Of a stretch of DNA of 64,000 nucleotides, positions 46,198 through 55,673 are shown in pieces. The notes beneath the pieces are model-generated. The model was not told where the DNA came from. It did not search any database and saw only the letters and a list, made by a program, of their open reading frames with translations. Source of the stretch: UPXZ01 sp964568675. GTDB taxonomy: Bacteria > Bacteroidota > Bacteroidia > Bacteroidales > Paludibacteraceae. Position 1 is the first letter of the stretch; every line of letters begins with the position of its first letter. The translations under genes were made by a program, and so were the position numbers. The stretch lies in the NCBI GenBank assembly GCA_964568675.1, contig CAZMQV010000006.1, positions 15,944-79,943 of the forward strand. Reading direction: 5' to 3'.

Positions 46198-48387
46198 CTA
46201 TAATTTCTTCAGACCTTTCAACGCGGCTTTATCGGCCTCTACGATGCTTATTGCCATTCCGCCTCCGGGAGCGCAATACTGCGTAAGTTCCGACTTGCTG
46301 GTTACTGATACTTTTCGGATGTTGTAGGCTTGCGGATTGTGTTTGAAATGCGCGTCCTTGTTGTCGGCGTAGATAGTGGCGATGTAGGTTTTGTTGTTTT
46401 CAAGGAAATTAAAACTCACTTTAGCCATTCGACCTATGTCGCCATTGGTGCTTCCCACAAACCATCGTTTGCCACCTTTTTCTTTACGGGCAACAGTGAG
46501 AAACTCACCCGGTTCTGCCTCTACATATATTGATTTGTCCCAGTCTATCGCTACATCTTTTATGAATTGAAACGCGTCCATAAAGCGTTCGTAGTTTTCG
46601 GGCAAATCGGCTGCCATTTGCAGCGGACTCGACATGGTAACGTAGAGTGAAAGCTGGTTGACAAGGGTGCTGTTTAACCATGATTTTCTTTCGGGATTCA
46701 TTTTGCTGATGTCGTTTTCAAAAATCCCGGGAGTGTAGTCCATTGGGCCGCCGATTAAGCGTGTGAAAGGCAAAATAGTAGTATGGTTGGGCTTGCTTCC
46801 TCCGAATGATTGGTATTCGGTGCCACGAGCTGATTCGTTGCCAATCAGATTGGGCCAAGTGCGACAAACCCCGGTAGGTCGCACAGCTTCGTGCGCATTG
46901 ACCATGATTTTATAATCTGCCGCTTTTTCCAATGCGTATTGATAGTGGTTGTTGCTCCATTGACTGTAGTGATTCTCGCCCGTTGGGATGAAATTTCCGA
47001 CATACCCGCTTTTTACTGCCGGATAGTTGTTGTCAACCATAAATTGATATGCTTTGTCCATTAATCTTTCGTAGTTTCTTATTGAACCGGATGTTTCGTG
47101 ATGCATTATCATTTTTACACCTTTCGATTTTGCATAGTCTCGTATTTCTCCTACATTAAAATCGGGATAAGGCGTAACGAAGTCAAATACTAATTCTTTG
47201 GAATGGCCAAACCAATCCTCCCAGCCAATATTCCATCCTTCGACCAGCACACCATCAAATCCATGTTTTGCCGCAAAATCAATGTATCGCTTTACATTTT
47301 CGGTTGTGGCGCCATGTTTTCCATGTGGTTTTGCTTTGCTGTAGTCCGATTTGCCCAATTGAACACTTGGAAAATCCCAGGTATAAGACCATTCGCTTTT
47401 CCCTGTAATCATTTCCCACCATACTCCGATGTATTTTGTAGGTTTAATCCACGATGTGTCGTCGATTTTGCAGGGTTCGTTCAGGTTGAGTGTGATGCGT
47501 GATGCGAGTATTTCGCGCGCGTCGTCGCTCACAATGATGGTGCGCCATGGCGTGGAGCATGGAGTTTGAAGATGCCCTTTTGTGCCGTTAGCGTCGGGTG
47601 TAATCCACGAATGGAATATCATGTTTTTATCGTCCAAATCGAGGTGCATCGCTCCGAAATTAATCAAAGCTGCTTCGTGCAGATTGATGTAAATCCCTTC
47701 CGCGGTTTTCATTTGCAACGATGTTTGAACTCCAGTGTCCGAAAAACCTGTTTGAGAGATGTTGCCGGGTCTCCCTTTTTGGTTAATTTCCCGAATTTCC
47801 GATAGTTTCGACTTGTGGTAGTCATATTCCTGTGTGTCATAATCGCCCGGAATCCACCACGCAGTGTGGTCGCCTGTCATAGCAAATTGTGTGCGTTCTT
47901 CTTTTACTACAAAATAGGTCAAATCTTGTCCTTGTTCAGGAAATTCATATCGAAAACCCAATCCATCGTCAAACAAACGAAATCGAATCACCATTTTTCG
48001 TTTTGATTTGTTTTGTATCATCCCGATTTTAAGCTCATTATAATTATTGCGTATGGAGCTTTCTTCGCCCCAAACGGGTTGCCATGTTTCGTCAAACGAT
48101 GATTCGCTTACATGCTCAATCCGAAAGTCATCGTATAGTGAGCTTCTTGGATCATTTGATTTCTTCACCTCTGCGCCATATTCCACTTGGGTTGTTACGG
48201 CAAGTTCAAATCCTAATTTACTTGTTTTAATTACTTCCTTGTCTTTGTATAGAAGTTTGTAGGTGGGAGTTCCGTCTTCCGTTATCGCAAAATTCATTTT
48301 CAGATTTCCATTTGGCGACACCAGATTTTGAGCATTGATTGTGCTGCTTAGCAATACGAATAATACGAGAAATTGTTTTGTTTTCAT
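46198..48387 (-). CDS. Glycoside hydrolase family 97 enzyme (SusB-like alpha-glycosidase)
   Basis: 729 residues from the ATG at 48387, which starts a good signal peptide (cleaved near Ile-Asn-Ala-Gln). An upstream in-frame ATG at 48495 lies on top of a -7 promoter element and is rejected. The N-terminal beta-sandwich (about 20-260), (beta/alpha)8 barrel and C-terminal domain of GH97 are recognisable: GVLVEGWNIGWEDWFG, MIMHHETSGSIRNYE, VNAHEAVRPTGVCRTWPN and GNESARGTEYQ. Glu residues at these last two blocks agree with the inverting, SusB-type branch, acting on alpha-glucosides; an alpha-galactosidase role is less likely. It would be periplasmic. No SusC/SusD genes adjoin; a DUF6377 regulator lies directly upstream. 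Confidence 0.9.
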   Translation of the reverse strand: MKTKQFLVLFVLLSSTINAQNLVSPNGNLKMNFAITEDGTPTYKLLYKDKEVIKTSKLGFELAVTTQVEYGAEVKKSNDPRSSLYDDFRIEHVSESSFDETWQPVWGEESSIRNNYNELKIGMIQNKSKRKMVIRFRLFDDGLGFRYEFPEQGQDLTYFVVKEERTQFAMTGDHTAWWIPGDYDTQEYDYHKSKLSEIREINQKGRPGNISQTGFSDTGVQTSLQMKTAEGIYINLHEAALINFGAMHLDLDDKNMIFHSWITPDANGTKGHLQTPCSTPWRTIIVSDDAREILASRITLNLNEPCKIDDTSWIKPTKYIGVWWEMITGKSEWSYTWDFPSVQLGKSDYSKAKPHGKHGATTENVKRYIDFAAKHGFDGVLVEGWNIGWEDWFGHSKELVFDFVTPYPDFNVGEIRDYAKSKGVKMIMHHETSGSIRNYERLMDKAYQFMVDNNYPAVKSGYVGNFIPTGENHYSQWSNNHYQYALEKAADYKIMVNAHEAVRPTGVCRTWPNLIGNESARGTEYQSFGGSKPNHTTILPFTRLIGGPMDYTPGIFENDISKMNPERKSWLNSTLVNQLSLYVTMSSPLQMAADLPENYERFMDAFQFIKDVAIDWDKSIYVEAEPGEFLTVARKEKGGKRWFVGSTNGDIGRMAKVSFNFLENNKTYIATIYADNKDAHFKHNPQAYNIRKVSVTSKSELTQYCAPGGGMAISIVEADKAALKGLKKL

Positions 48388-48491
48388 ATCTAATTTATTT
48401 GTTAATTGTCGATTCCATTGTCTGTTTTCGCTCCTCCATTTATGCTTTAGGCTGTCAGGTGTTTGGGTTTGCTCGTCATACAAATCAGAAT

Positions 48492-48500
48492 GCAAATATA
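48492..48500 (-). promoter_or_regulatory. Candidate -7 element for the GH97 gene
   Basis: TATATTTGC on the minus strand, about 105 nt before ATG 48387. It overlaps the alternative upstream ATG, which supports the downstream start. Confidence 0.5.
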
Positions 48501-48627
48501 TCGAAGAAAAAAGCTATGAAATGTGTTGTATAGTAATAATGTAGATAGCGCTTAATGCTAATGTGTTGGTAACGTGTGCGATATCTTGTAGGTTTGACCC
48601 GTAAAAAGTAGTGGGGATATATCGGAA

Positions 48628-50256
48628 TTATTTCGATATTTTACCGATTTTCATCACATGGCTTTCAAATTCGTCGCGTGGCACGGCAGATTTATTGCGA
48701 ACACGTGTGCGGTAATTGTAAATAGTAGTGGCAGAATAGCGAAGAAAAGCCGCGACTTTGTTGCTATCGGTGATTCCTAATCGAATCAGCGCGAAGATTC
48801 GAAGTTCAGGATTGAGAAGCTCGTTTGATTTGAGATTGAATTGTTCTTCGGGTATAAGCAAGGCGTTAAATTCTTCGACATAATGCGGGTAAAGCGCCAG
48901 GAAAACTTTATCAAAATTATTAAAAAGTTCTTTTAATTCATTCTCCACCATGTCGCGCGATTTCAACTTTCGTGCCAGTTCATCAAGTTTCTTTTCCATC
49001 AATAGTCGGTTCAGACCGCTCCGGTAATTTTCAAGTTTATCGACATACATGGAACACATGCTGAGAAACTGACTGATGTATGTCTCTTTAAGTTGGTTTG
49101 ATTCGGCAAGCTGGCTGTTTGCTTCGTTCAAATTGTTGTTTAATTGCTGAAGCCGTTCATTCGTTTCTGATAGCGATTTCTTCATCGAAGCCAAACGGCG
49201 CAGTTGAATGTAAACATAAATAATAGCAAGAAGCAGAAAGACTGATAGTAGCGCGATGCAGATTAACATGAAAATGAGCCGCTTATTTTGATTCTGCAAT
49301 TTATCTTGATACGCCTGCTCTATGATCGGGAAAATTTGCGATACTTCCATTGTACGCAAGCGGGCGTTTGAATAGATGGCGTCGTCCAGCGACTGTTTTA
49401 CGCAGGTGTAAGCACGTTCTATATCCTTCGTTTCATAAAAAACAGTTGCAAGCGCGCGAAGCGATGCGTTTTCTTTAATGGCGTTGCTGATGTCGGCAAT
49501 AGCGGATATGGCATAAAATTTTTTAGCGTTTTCGAAGTCGCGCTCTTTGAGATATGTTTCACCAATGCTGTATGCCAACACTGCCCGCCAATGAGTTTCA
49601 CCTTTTTGACATATAAAAATAGGTAATAAGATTTCGCGCGCATTGCTTGGTTTGCCATCTTCCATTTGTTTTTCGGCAATCAATAATTTATAGTTGTCGC
49701 TCTGCGGATTGAGCAAATTCAATAACGAATCGCGATAAGGTCGGTATTGAGCCGAAAAGTCAGTCTTCGGATAATAATAAAAAAGTTGTTTGTAGGTGTC
49801 GTAATAGTGAATTAAGGTTTTCGCCTCATTGGGTTTCGTTGCCGATACAAGCATCAATTGTTCTTTCGCCTCGATGTATCTGCCCCCGATAGCGTAAAGC
49901 CATGAGAGATGAAGTCTGCTCTCGTTTAACCAATAAGCGTTGTTTGATGTTTGGGCGATACCGATATTTTTTAATAGATACACTATCGCCGAATCGGATT
50001 TGAAGGATTTGTATTCGTCGTGTAGTTTGTTGTTCAATTCATAACTTTGCGCGTCCGAAATATTGCTAATCCTGAGTTGTTGCTTCAGTTCCGCGATGCG
50101 TAGTTTTTTCGCTTCTACAGGTTGCTCTTTCTGCTTCATCACTTTATCTAAGCGCGTGAGAATCGAATCAAGTTCGCGATTCTTGGCGTTGATGCTCTGA
50201 ATAGATGCTGAAATGCAGATGAGCAAGAAGATAAACTTGACGATGGTTTTTTCCAT
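48628..50256 (-). CDS. DUF6377 TPR-membrane-HTH transcription regulator
   Basis: 542 residues: signal-anchor N-terminus, TPR-like helices (about 30-315), one transmembrane helix (about 325-350, FMLICIALLSVFLLLAIIYVYIQ), a coiled coil (about 355-395) and a C-terminal domain ending in an HTH (RLGITDSNKVAAFLRYSATTIYNYRTRVRNKSA, about 490-525). This is the DUF6377 family of Bacteroidota, thought to sense periplasmic glycans and control nearby polysaccharide genes, in the manner of SusR. It lies upstream of the GH97 gene, same strand, and probably regulates it. The inducer is unknown. Confidence 0.85.
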   Translation of the reverse strand: MEKTIVKFIFLLICISASIQSINAKNRELDSILTRLDKVMKQKEQPVEAKKLRIAELKQQLRISNISDAQSYELNNKLHDEYKSFKSDSAIVYLLKNIGIAQTSNNAYWLNESRLHLSWLYAIGGRYIEAKEQLMLVSATKPNEAKTLIHYYDTYKQLFYYYPKTDFSAQYRPYRDSLLNLLNPQSDNYKLLIAEKQMEDGKPSNAREILLPIFICQKGETHWRAVLAYSIGETYLKERDFENAKKFYAISAIADISNAIKENASLRALATVFYETKDIERAYTCVKQSLDDAIYSNARLRTMEVSQIFPIIEQAYQDKLQNQNKRLIFMLICIALLSVFLLLAIIYVYIQLRRLASMKKSLSETNERLQQLNNNLNEANSQLAESNQLKETYISQFLSMCSMYVDKLENYRSGLNRLLMEKKLDELARKLKSRDMVENELKELFNNFDKVFLALYPHYVEEFNALLIPEEQFNLKSNELLNPELRIFALIRLGITDSNKVAAFLRYSATTIYNYRTRVRNKSAVPRDEFESHVMKIGKISK

Positions 50257-50283
50257 GCGGCGGTAACAGTGAATTGTTTTTTA

Positions 50284-50316
50284 CAAAGATAAAAATAAAA
50301 AAACAGAACAGAACAA
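50284..50316 (-). promoter_or_regulatory. Promoter of the DUF6377 regulator gene
   Basis: On the minus strand TTG (50316-50314) and TATCTTTG (50291-50284) are separated by 22 nt, close to the usual promoter spacing. The leader to ATG 50256 is about 20 nt. Confidence 0.55.
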
Positions 50317-50329
50317 AGTCATTGTTGCT

Positions 50330-50830
50330 TTACTCTTTCCATAATCCTAACTTGTGTTGGCGGGCATACCGTTCGCTTCTAAGAAACTGTTCCTGATATT
50401 TCACGTTTGGCGGGAATGTGGCGCTCCAGGCATAACCATTTTTCACCAGATAATCGTTTAGGAATATGCCGTTGTCGAGATACACATAAGCCAAAGTGCG
50501 CCCAAATCTATCTTTCTTTTGCACATCGTAGGATAGTGTTACTTTCCGCCCTTTTGTCGTTTTGGACAGAAACTGAGTGGATGCGTTTCCAAATTCGTGT
50601 TTCTTCTTTTTGCCCACATTCTTTGTTTCGGGAGCGTCGATTCCGATAAATCGAATTTTTTCGTGGCTGCCGTCATTGTGTTTAATCCAGAATGTGTCGC
50701 CGTCAACTATTTTCTCAATTTCATAATAGATGATTTTGTTTTTCGAAGTGTTCGATGTGTTTTGTGCGTTAAGACAACCCGAATAAACAATGAAAATGAA
50801 TGTGATAATTGTGAGTTTTTTGACTGACAT
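50330..50830 (-). CDS. Thermonuclease-like (SNase) lipoprotein
   Basis: 166 residues from the ATG at 50830. It starts a lipoprotein signal peptide with lipobox VYSGC (Cys about 19). A longer in-frame start at 50869 falls on the -7 promoter element and is rejected. The SNase fold motifs are present: KIVDGDTFWIKHNDGSHEKIRFIGIDAPE (metal and catalytic Asp/Arg), a basic segment, DRFGRTLAYVYLDNG (second catalytic Arg) and an ARQHKLGLW close. It should degrade nucleic acids at the envelope, with calcium. It is the second extracellular nuclease in this window. Confidence 0.88.
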   Translation of the reverse strand: MSVKKLTIITFIFIVYSGCLNAQNTSNTSKNKIIYYEIEKIVDGDTFWIKHNDGSHEKIRFIGIDAPETKNVGKKKKHEFGNASTQFLSKTTKGRKVTLSYDVQKKDRFGRTLAYVYLDNGIFLNDYLVKNGYAWSATFPPNVKYQEQFLRSERYARQHKLGLWKE

Positions 50831-50865
50831 ATATTTGTGATGTTGTGTGTGTGGCTGAATGTGAT

Positions 50866-50874
50866 GCAAATTTA
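50866..50874 (-). promoter_or_regulatory. Candidate -7 element for the SNase gene
   Basis: TAAATTTGC on the minus strand, 36 nt before ATG 50830. It fixes the likely start codon. Confidence 0.5.
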
Positions 50875-50949
50875 AGAAATTATTTCAAAAAATCAGGGAA
50901 GAGTTGTTTCGGTTTTATTCTTAAATGAAAAACGCCGGAAGCAAAACTG

Positions 50950-50978
50950 TATATTTGCAAGTTTTTGGTTACATTTGC
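50950..50978 (+). promoter_or_regulatory. Two candidate -7 elements for the dgkA-comF operon
   Basis: TATATTTGC (50950-50958) and TACATTTGC (50970-50978) both match TAnnTTTGC. Neither has a TTG at ideal spacing. The leader would be 20-40 nt. Confidence 0.5.
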
Positions 50979-51004
50979 ATTCTCGAAGTTAAGCGCCAAA
51001 TGGA

Positions 51005-51367
51005 ATGGAAAGATTATTCAAGAGTTTCGGATTTGCATGGAAGGGCATTGTAGCCGTATTTTCCACAGAAGCCAACATGAAAATTCATGGTGTGGTTTCA
51101 ATTTTTGTGTTGATATTGGGCTTTTTGCTTCATATCACATCAGTCGAATGGATTGCGGTGTTGATGTGTATCGCGCTGGTCTTTAGTGCCGAAATGTTCA
51201 ATACCGCCTTCGAAACCTTAGTTGACAAGGTGTCGCCCGAGCATCATCCCTTAGCCGGAAAAACCAAAGACTTGGCTGCGGGCGCGGTACTTATTTCGGC
51301 TATTATTTCTGTGGTGATAGGTATCATTATTTTTTTACCAAAGATTATTCGGATTTTTTTTAGCTGA
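51005..51367 (+). CDS. dgkA: DgkA-family diacylglycerol / undecaprenol kinase
   Basis: 120 residues with three transmembrane helices and the family signature EMFNTAFETLVDKV (about 61-75), the upstream Glu-Ala-Asn-Met-Lys-Ile-His helix start, and KDLAAGAVL. In Gram-positive bacteria the family phosphorylates undecaprenol; in E. coli it uses diacylglycerol. Either role recycles lipids for envelope synthesis. The comF gene follows after 5 nt, so they share an mRNA. Confidence 0.92.
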   Translation: MERLFKSFGFAWKGIVAVFSTEANMKIHGVVSIFVLILGFLLHITSVEWIAVLMCIALVFSAEMFNTAFETLVDKVSPEHHPLAGKTKDLAAGAVLISAIISVVIGIIIFLPKIIRIFFS

Positions 51368-51372
51368 ATATT

Positions 51373-52062
51373 ATGAAAAGCTGGTTCTCGCATGTTGTTG
51401 ATCTTTTTTATCCAAATCTTTGTCTGATTTGCGGCGAAAGTTTGCGTGAGGGCGAAGAGCAACTCTGCCTGCATTGCTTTAATAACATGCCGCGCACCAA
51501 TTATCATTTGCTATGCGACAATCCGGTGGAAAAACGTTTTTGGGGTAAAGTGCCTGTTGAGCGCGCAAGTTCGTATTTCTTTTTCCAGAAAGGAAGTGGA
51601 TTTCAAAAACTGATACATGAGCTTAAATACAAAGGCAATAAGGAGTTAGGAGTTATTATTGGCAGATATGCGGCAGCCGATCTACTCCAATCCGATGCTT
51701 TTTCTTCGATTGATATCTTAGTGCCGGTGCCGCTTCATCCCAAAAAAGAGGCAAAACGCGGTTATAATCAGAGTAACCTCATTTGTAAGGGGCTTTCTGC
51801 TATTCTGGTTAAGCCGGTTGTAGCTGACAATCTGCTCCGAAAACTTGATAGCGCTACTCAGACCCGAAAAGGTGTGTATGAGCGCTATGAGAACACCTCC
51901 GGGATTTTTGCTGTGAAGCGTGTGGAGGAATTTGCCGGGAAGCATTTGCTTCTTGTTGATGATGTGCTCACCACCGGCTCAACACTCGAAGCGTGTATTC
52001 AAGCTTTGCAAACGGTGGAAAATGTAAAGGTGAGTGTGTTTACTTTGGCTGTTGCAAATTGA
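51373..52062 (+). CDS. ComF-family phosphoribosyltransferase-like protein
   Basis: 229 residues. An N-terminal zinc-finger-like CxxC...CxxC (CLICGES, then CLHCF, about 16-38) precedes a type I phosphoribosyltransferase domain with VPVPLHPKKEAKRGYNQS and the PRPP loop LVDDVLTTGSTLEAC (about 192-207). In competent bacteria ComFC takes part in DNA uptake or recombination; in Bacteroidota the role is unknown. It sits 5 nt after dgkA and is convergent with argH. Confidence 0.9.
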   Translation: MKSWFSHVVDLFYPNLCLICGESLREGEEQLCLHCFNNMPRTNYHLLCDNPVEKRFWGKVPVERASSYFFFQKGSGFQKLIHELKYKGNKELGVIIGRYAAADLLQSDAFSSIDILVPVPLHPKKEAKRGYNQSNLICKGLSAILVKPVVADNLLRKLDSATQTRKGVYERYENTSGIFAVKRVEEFAGKHLLLVDDVLTTGSTLEACIQALQTVENVKVSVFTLAVAN

Positions 52063-52118
52063 ATATATGAAAAAATGAGCATCCGCCCCTTTTTTTACTT
52101 CTTGTTTTGTTTATCTTA

Positions 52119-53450
52119 TTATCCTACCAGGTTTTTTACGCATTCATGCACCTGTTCAAAGTTGAATTGCTTGATTATCTGCTCTTTGTAAGCTTGAATT
52201 TCTTTGTTCATCAACCGTCCAATGCTCCCTTCGTGGGTGTGATTCACTGTTTTATCAGGAGTGAAGTCGCCCTTTTCGATGCGTAGTCCCACTTCTTTGT
52301 ACGCGTCGCGAAAGGGAGTGCCATTAAGCACAAGCCGGTTCACTTCTTCCACGCTGAAAATCAAATCGTATTTGGAGTCGTTGAGTATTTCATTGTTTAC
52401 TTCAATGCTATCCATCATCCTATTGGTCATTTGGATGCAGTCGCGAAGTTCGTCAAATGCCGGAACGAAAATTTCTTTGATAATTTGCAAGTCGCGGAAA
52501 TAACCCGACGGTAAGTTGTTTGTTATCATGCTGATTTGCTGCGGTATCGTCTGAATTTTGTTGCATTTTGCACGTGTCAGTTCAAATACGTCCGGGTTTT
52601 TTTTGTGTGGCATGATGCTGGAGCCGGTAGTAAACTCGTCGGGTAGTTTCACAAATCCAAAATTTTGCGAAGAGAACATGCACGCGTCAAAAGCAAGTTT
52701 CGAAATGGTGGCTGCCACGCCGGCAAGTGCGGAAGCAACTACCCGTTCCATTTTGCCGCGTCCCATCTGAGCGTACACCACATTGTAATTCATGGTGTCA
52801 AACCCGAGAAGCTCGGTAGTCATTTGTCGGTTGAGCGGGAAAGAAGAGCCATATCCGGCTGCGGATCCCAGGGGATTGCGGTTGGTAATTCTCCATGCGG
52901 CTTGCAATAGCTGCAAGTCGTCGGCAAGGCTTTCGGCATAAGCGCCAAACCAAAGGCCGAACGATGAAGGCATGGCAATTTGCAAATGTGTATATCCCGG
53001 CATCAGCGTCTCTTTGTAACGGTTGCTTTGTGCAATCAATGTTTCAAAAAGAGTGGAAACCGCATTCACTGTTTTCTCAATTTCATCGCGTGCAAAGAGT
53101 TTTAAGTCCACCAGCACCTGGTCGTTGCGCGAACGCCCGCTATGGATTTTTTTTCCCACATCGCCCAGTTTTCGGGTGAGCATCAGTTCCACTTGAGAAT
53201 GCACATCTTCCACACCGGCTTCAATCTCGAAATTTCCTGCTTCGGCAATTCGGTAAATATTCCGAAGTTCGTCAAGTAAAACTTTAAGTTCGTTTTTTGA
53301 GAGCAACCCGATGGATTCGAGCATGGTGATGTGTGCCATGGACCCTATGGCGTCAAACTTAGCTAAGTAAACGTCCATTTCACGGTCGTGTCCGATTGTG
53401 AATTTCTCAATTTGCTCGTTGACTTGTATGTTTTTTTCCCAAAGCTTCAT
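52119..53450 (-). CDS. argH: Argininosuccinate lyase
   Basis: 443 residues. The fumarase/aspartase signature GSSIMPHKKNPD (about 272-283, catalytic Ser) is present, with the N-terminal LWEKN..VNEQIEKFTIGHDREMD block and RSRNDQV. It releases arginine and fumarate from argininosuccinate, the last arginine step. No other arg gene is adjacent, so it is a lone member of the pathway here. It is 66 nt downstream of the MltD-like gene in the same direction. Confidence 0.95.
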   Translation of the reverse strand: MKLWEKNIQVNEQIEKFTIGHDREMDVYLAKFDAIGSMAHITMLESIGLLSKNELKVLLDELRNIYRIAEAGNFEIEAGVEDVHSQVELMLTRKLGDVGKKIHSGRSRNDQVLVDLKLFARDEIEKTVNAVSTLFETLIAQSNRYKETLMPGYTHLQIAMPSSFGLWFGAYAESLADDLQLLQAAWRITNRNPLGSAAGYGSSFPLNRQMTTELLGFDTMNYNVVYAQMGRGKMERVVASALAGVAATISKLAFDACMFSSQNFGFVKLPDEFTTGSSIMPHKKNPDVFELTRAKCNKIQTIPQQISMITNNLPSGYFRDLQIIKEIFVPAFDELRDCIQMTNRMMDSIEVNNEILNDSKYDLIFSVEEVNRLVLNGTPFRDAYKEVGLRIEKGDFTPDKTVNHTHEGSIGRLMNKEIQAYKEQIIKQFNFEQVHECVKNLVG

Positions 53451-53516
53451 ATTTGTTGATTTGTGAGGATAAAGAATTGTACGAATTGAAAAACTATTTA
53501 AAAAAGAATCAGTTTT

Positions 53517-54881
53517 TTATTTAGGGATTTTCAGCCGCTGTCCTGCTTTGATTTTTGTTGAACGCATACCATTAGCCGATTTTATTTTATTGACTGTAGT
53601 ACCATATTTGTCGGCTATTTCACCCAGGTTCTGACCCTTTTTCACGGTATGGTAGTTGGTCTTTGTTCGGCTGCTTTTCTGTTCGTGATTTGATGTCGGT
53701 TGAGTTTTTTCTGCTATTTTTGCCGGTTCCACTTCGTCGCGACGAATATCTTTGCTGTTGTCTGCCATAAACGCATGAAGTTCATCCTGCTTTTTGATGT
53801 AAAGGTTGGTGTAGCGTTGTGGTAAACAGAGCGGATAGGGCTTGATGTCGCCCGGTATTATGTCGCGTCTGTATTGTGGATTAAGAAGCCTTAGCTCTTC
53901 GATGGGCAGGTTGAGTACATGCGAAACGTGTTCCAAATGAATGCGTTCGTTAATCGAAATGGTGTCGGTAAGTACCGGTAAACGTACTTTGGTAGGGCAT
54001 AGGTAATGCTCTTTGTGATAATTCATCACGTAGTTTGCCGCAATAAAAATTGGTACATAAGCACGTGTTTCGGCTGGCAGATAGGGATAGATTACCCAAA
54101 AATCTTGTTTCCCGCCTGCGCGGCTTATTGCCTTGTTTACATTGCCCGGCCCGCAATTGTAAGCGGCGATAGCAAGGTGCCAATCGGAATAAATGGAATA
54201 AAGCTCTTTTAGAAATTGAGCGGCAACTTTCGAAGCCTTGACCGGATCCATGCGCTCATCAACCATCGAGTTTACTTCCAGTCCATACATTTTTCCGGTG
54301 TTAATCATAAACTGCCAAATTCCGGTAGCGCCGGCTCTCGAAACAGCTTTTGGATTCAATGACGACTCGATAATGGGTAGGTATTTAAGTTCGAGCGGTA
54401 GATTTTCCTTTTCCAATTCTTCTTCGAAGATTGGGAAATAATAGCTACTCAACCCCAATAGATACTCCACTTGCTTGCGGCGTTGTTGGGTGTAAATTTC
54501 AATAAATGATTTAACAGAAGAGTTAAAAGGCATTTCTACTACATGGGGTAGCTTTTTTAATCTCGTTCGATAATCATCATCCGATGTGGGTGGGTTTGGG
54601 CGTGGCGTACAGTTGCTTGAGGCTGCTTTGTCAATTGCCCAGTTTTGAAGCAGGTAGTCGAGAGAGTTTACAAAATCATCGGGTAAGTCTATGTCTTTTT
54701 GAGCAGTAGCAATTGATGTGGAGTTTGGCAAAGGGTTGTTTGCTCTGGGGGGAGTAACTCTTTGCGGCACTTCTTGGGCAACGGTATTATCAGCCTGAGA
54801 CAACACCCGAACTTTTTGTGCTCCGGCGCTCAAACATGCTGCGAAAATTACCAGCGTGATTATGTGTCTGAGGTTCTTCAT
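53517..54881 (-). CDS. MltD-like lytic transglycosylase with LysM
   Basis: 454 residues: signal peptide (cleaved near Ser-Ala-Gly-Ala), a transglycosylase SLT domain (about 145-290) with catalytic Glu in LPIIESSLNPKAVSRAGATGIWQFM and the NCGPGNVNKAI block, a linker, and one LysM (about 408-454, YHTVKKGQNLGEIADKYGTT to the end). It cleaves glycan to 1,6-anhydro-muropeptides in the periplasm. It is the last gene of parA-parB-DUF5683-MltD. Products could feed the salvage genes at the left end of the window after conversion. Confidence 0.92.
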   Translation of the reverse strand: MKNLRHIITLVIFAACLSAGAQKVRVLSQADNTVAQEVPQRVTPPRANNPLPNSTSIATAQKDIDLPDDFVNSLDYLLQNWAIDKAASSNCTPRPNPPTSDDDYRTRLKKLPHVVEMPFNSSVKSFIEIYTQQRRKQVEYLLGLSSYYFPIFEEELEKENLPLELKYLPIIESSLNPKAVSRAGATGIWQFMINTGKMYGLEVNSMVDERMDPVKASKVAAQFLKELYSIYSDWHLAIAAYNCGPGNVNKAISRAGGKQDFWVIYPYLPAETRAYVPIFIAANYVMNYHKEHYLCPTKVRLPVLTDTISINERIHLEHVSHVLNLPIEELRLLNPQYRRDIIPGDIKPYPLCLPQRYTNLYIKKQDELHAFMADNSKDIRRDEVEPAKIAEKTQPTSNHEQKSSRTKTNYHTVKKGQNLGEIADKYGTTVNKIKSANGMRSTKIKAGQRLKIPK

Positions 54882-54908
54882 TCTTATAATACTCTCATGA
54901 GTTAGTTG

Positions 54909-55673
54909 TCAGAATCGGATACTACATTGCAGCCCGTAACCCGGGCGGATGTTTTCATTGAGTTTGATTTGAGCCGGGGCTACATTCAGTACCAAATCCG
55001 GTTTAATATCAAAATCATAGAGCTGAGCATCTACGTAGGCGTCGAGCAAAACTAACGCGTAATACCCCGCAGTGAGGATAATGCTCAAGTCGCGGTATTG
55101 TCGAAACCGATCCAAGCCTGTTTTAAGTCGGTTCTTGAAAGTAGCTTCACCGCCCGGAAATTGATCAATAGTATAACCGCGCGGAAGTAATTTCAGGTGA
55201 TAATTGGTGTTCGGGTCGCCATCCGAAATGTCGATATATCCGTTCTTGTATGCTGTATAACGGCTATTGTTCCAGCTTATTGCGTAGGCAAATCCCATAA
55301 AACCACCGTAAACAATTGGCAATTTCCAATACTTGTGGTTTGCTATTTGTCCGAAACCGGGTATGAGCGCTCCCATCCAGAGGGTGCGTGTGGGGTTGGG
55401 TTTGAACTCGGCGCTCCCTTTTACTTCTATTGAGAGCGTGTCCACGGCAGTCGTAAGGGGCGATACGTGTGTCGGAGCTATGATTGTGCTGTCAATTAAT
55501 TGCGCGTCGAGTGGCGGATAAGCTTGCAGTGTGTCAGCTACTATCCTTACGGAGTCTTCTATTATTTGCGCTTTAGAGTTTCCGCATAGCACGAATAAGC
55601 ATATTAATATTGGCAGTATTTTTCTCAAAATGGTTTGCTTTTTGTTTTGGATCAGTGAATCTGCAATTTTCAA
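54909..55673 (-). CDS. DUF5683 membrane/envelope protein
   Basis: 254 residues. An N-terminal hydrophobic segment (about 18-35, signal or anchor) is followed by a Ser/Pro/Asp-rich part and the DUF5683 core ARTLWMGALIPGFGQIANHKYWKLPIVYGG-like block (about 100-135; first residues Thr-Arg-Thr-Leu-Trp here), with two likely hydrophobic helices. The function is unknown. The start overlaps the parB stop by 4 nt, so it is coupled to parAB. This order (parA, parB, DUF5683, MltD) recurs in Bacteroidales and may link chromosome partition with wall turnover. Confidence 0.82.
   Translation of the reverse strand: MKIADSLIQNKKQTILRKILPILICLFVLCGNSKAQIIEDSVRIVADTLQAYPPLDAQLIDSTIIAPTHVSPLTTAVDTLSIEVKGSAEFKPNPTRTLWMGALIPGFGQIANHKYWKLPIVYGGFMGFAYAISWNNSRYTAYKNGYIDISDGDPNTNYHLKLLPRGYTIDQFPGGEATFKNRLKTGLDRFRQYRDLSIILTAGYYALVLLDAYVDAQLYDFDIKPDLVLNVAPAQIKLNENIRPGYGLQCSIRF

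Noticed and set aside
48388..48495. Longer N-terminus for the GH97 enzyme
   Set aside because: It would bury the signal peptide behind 36 polar residues and begins on a promoter element.
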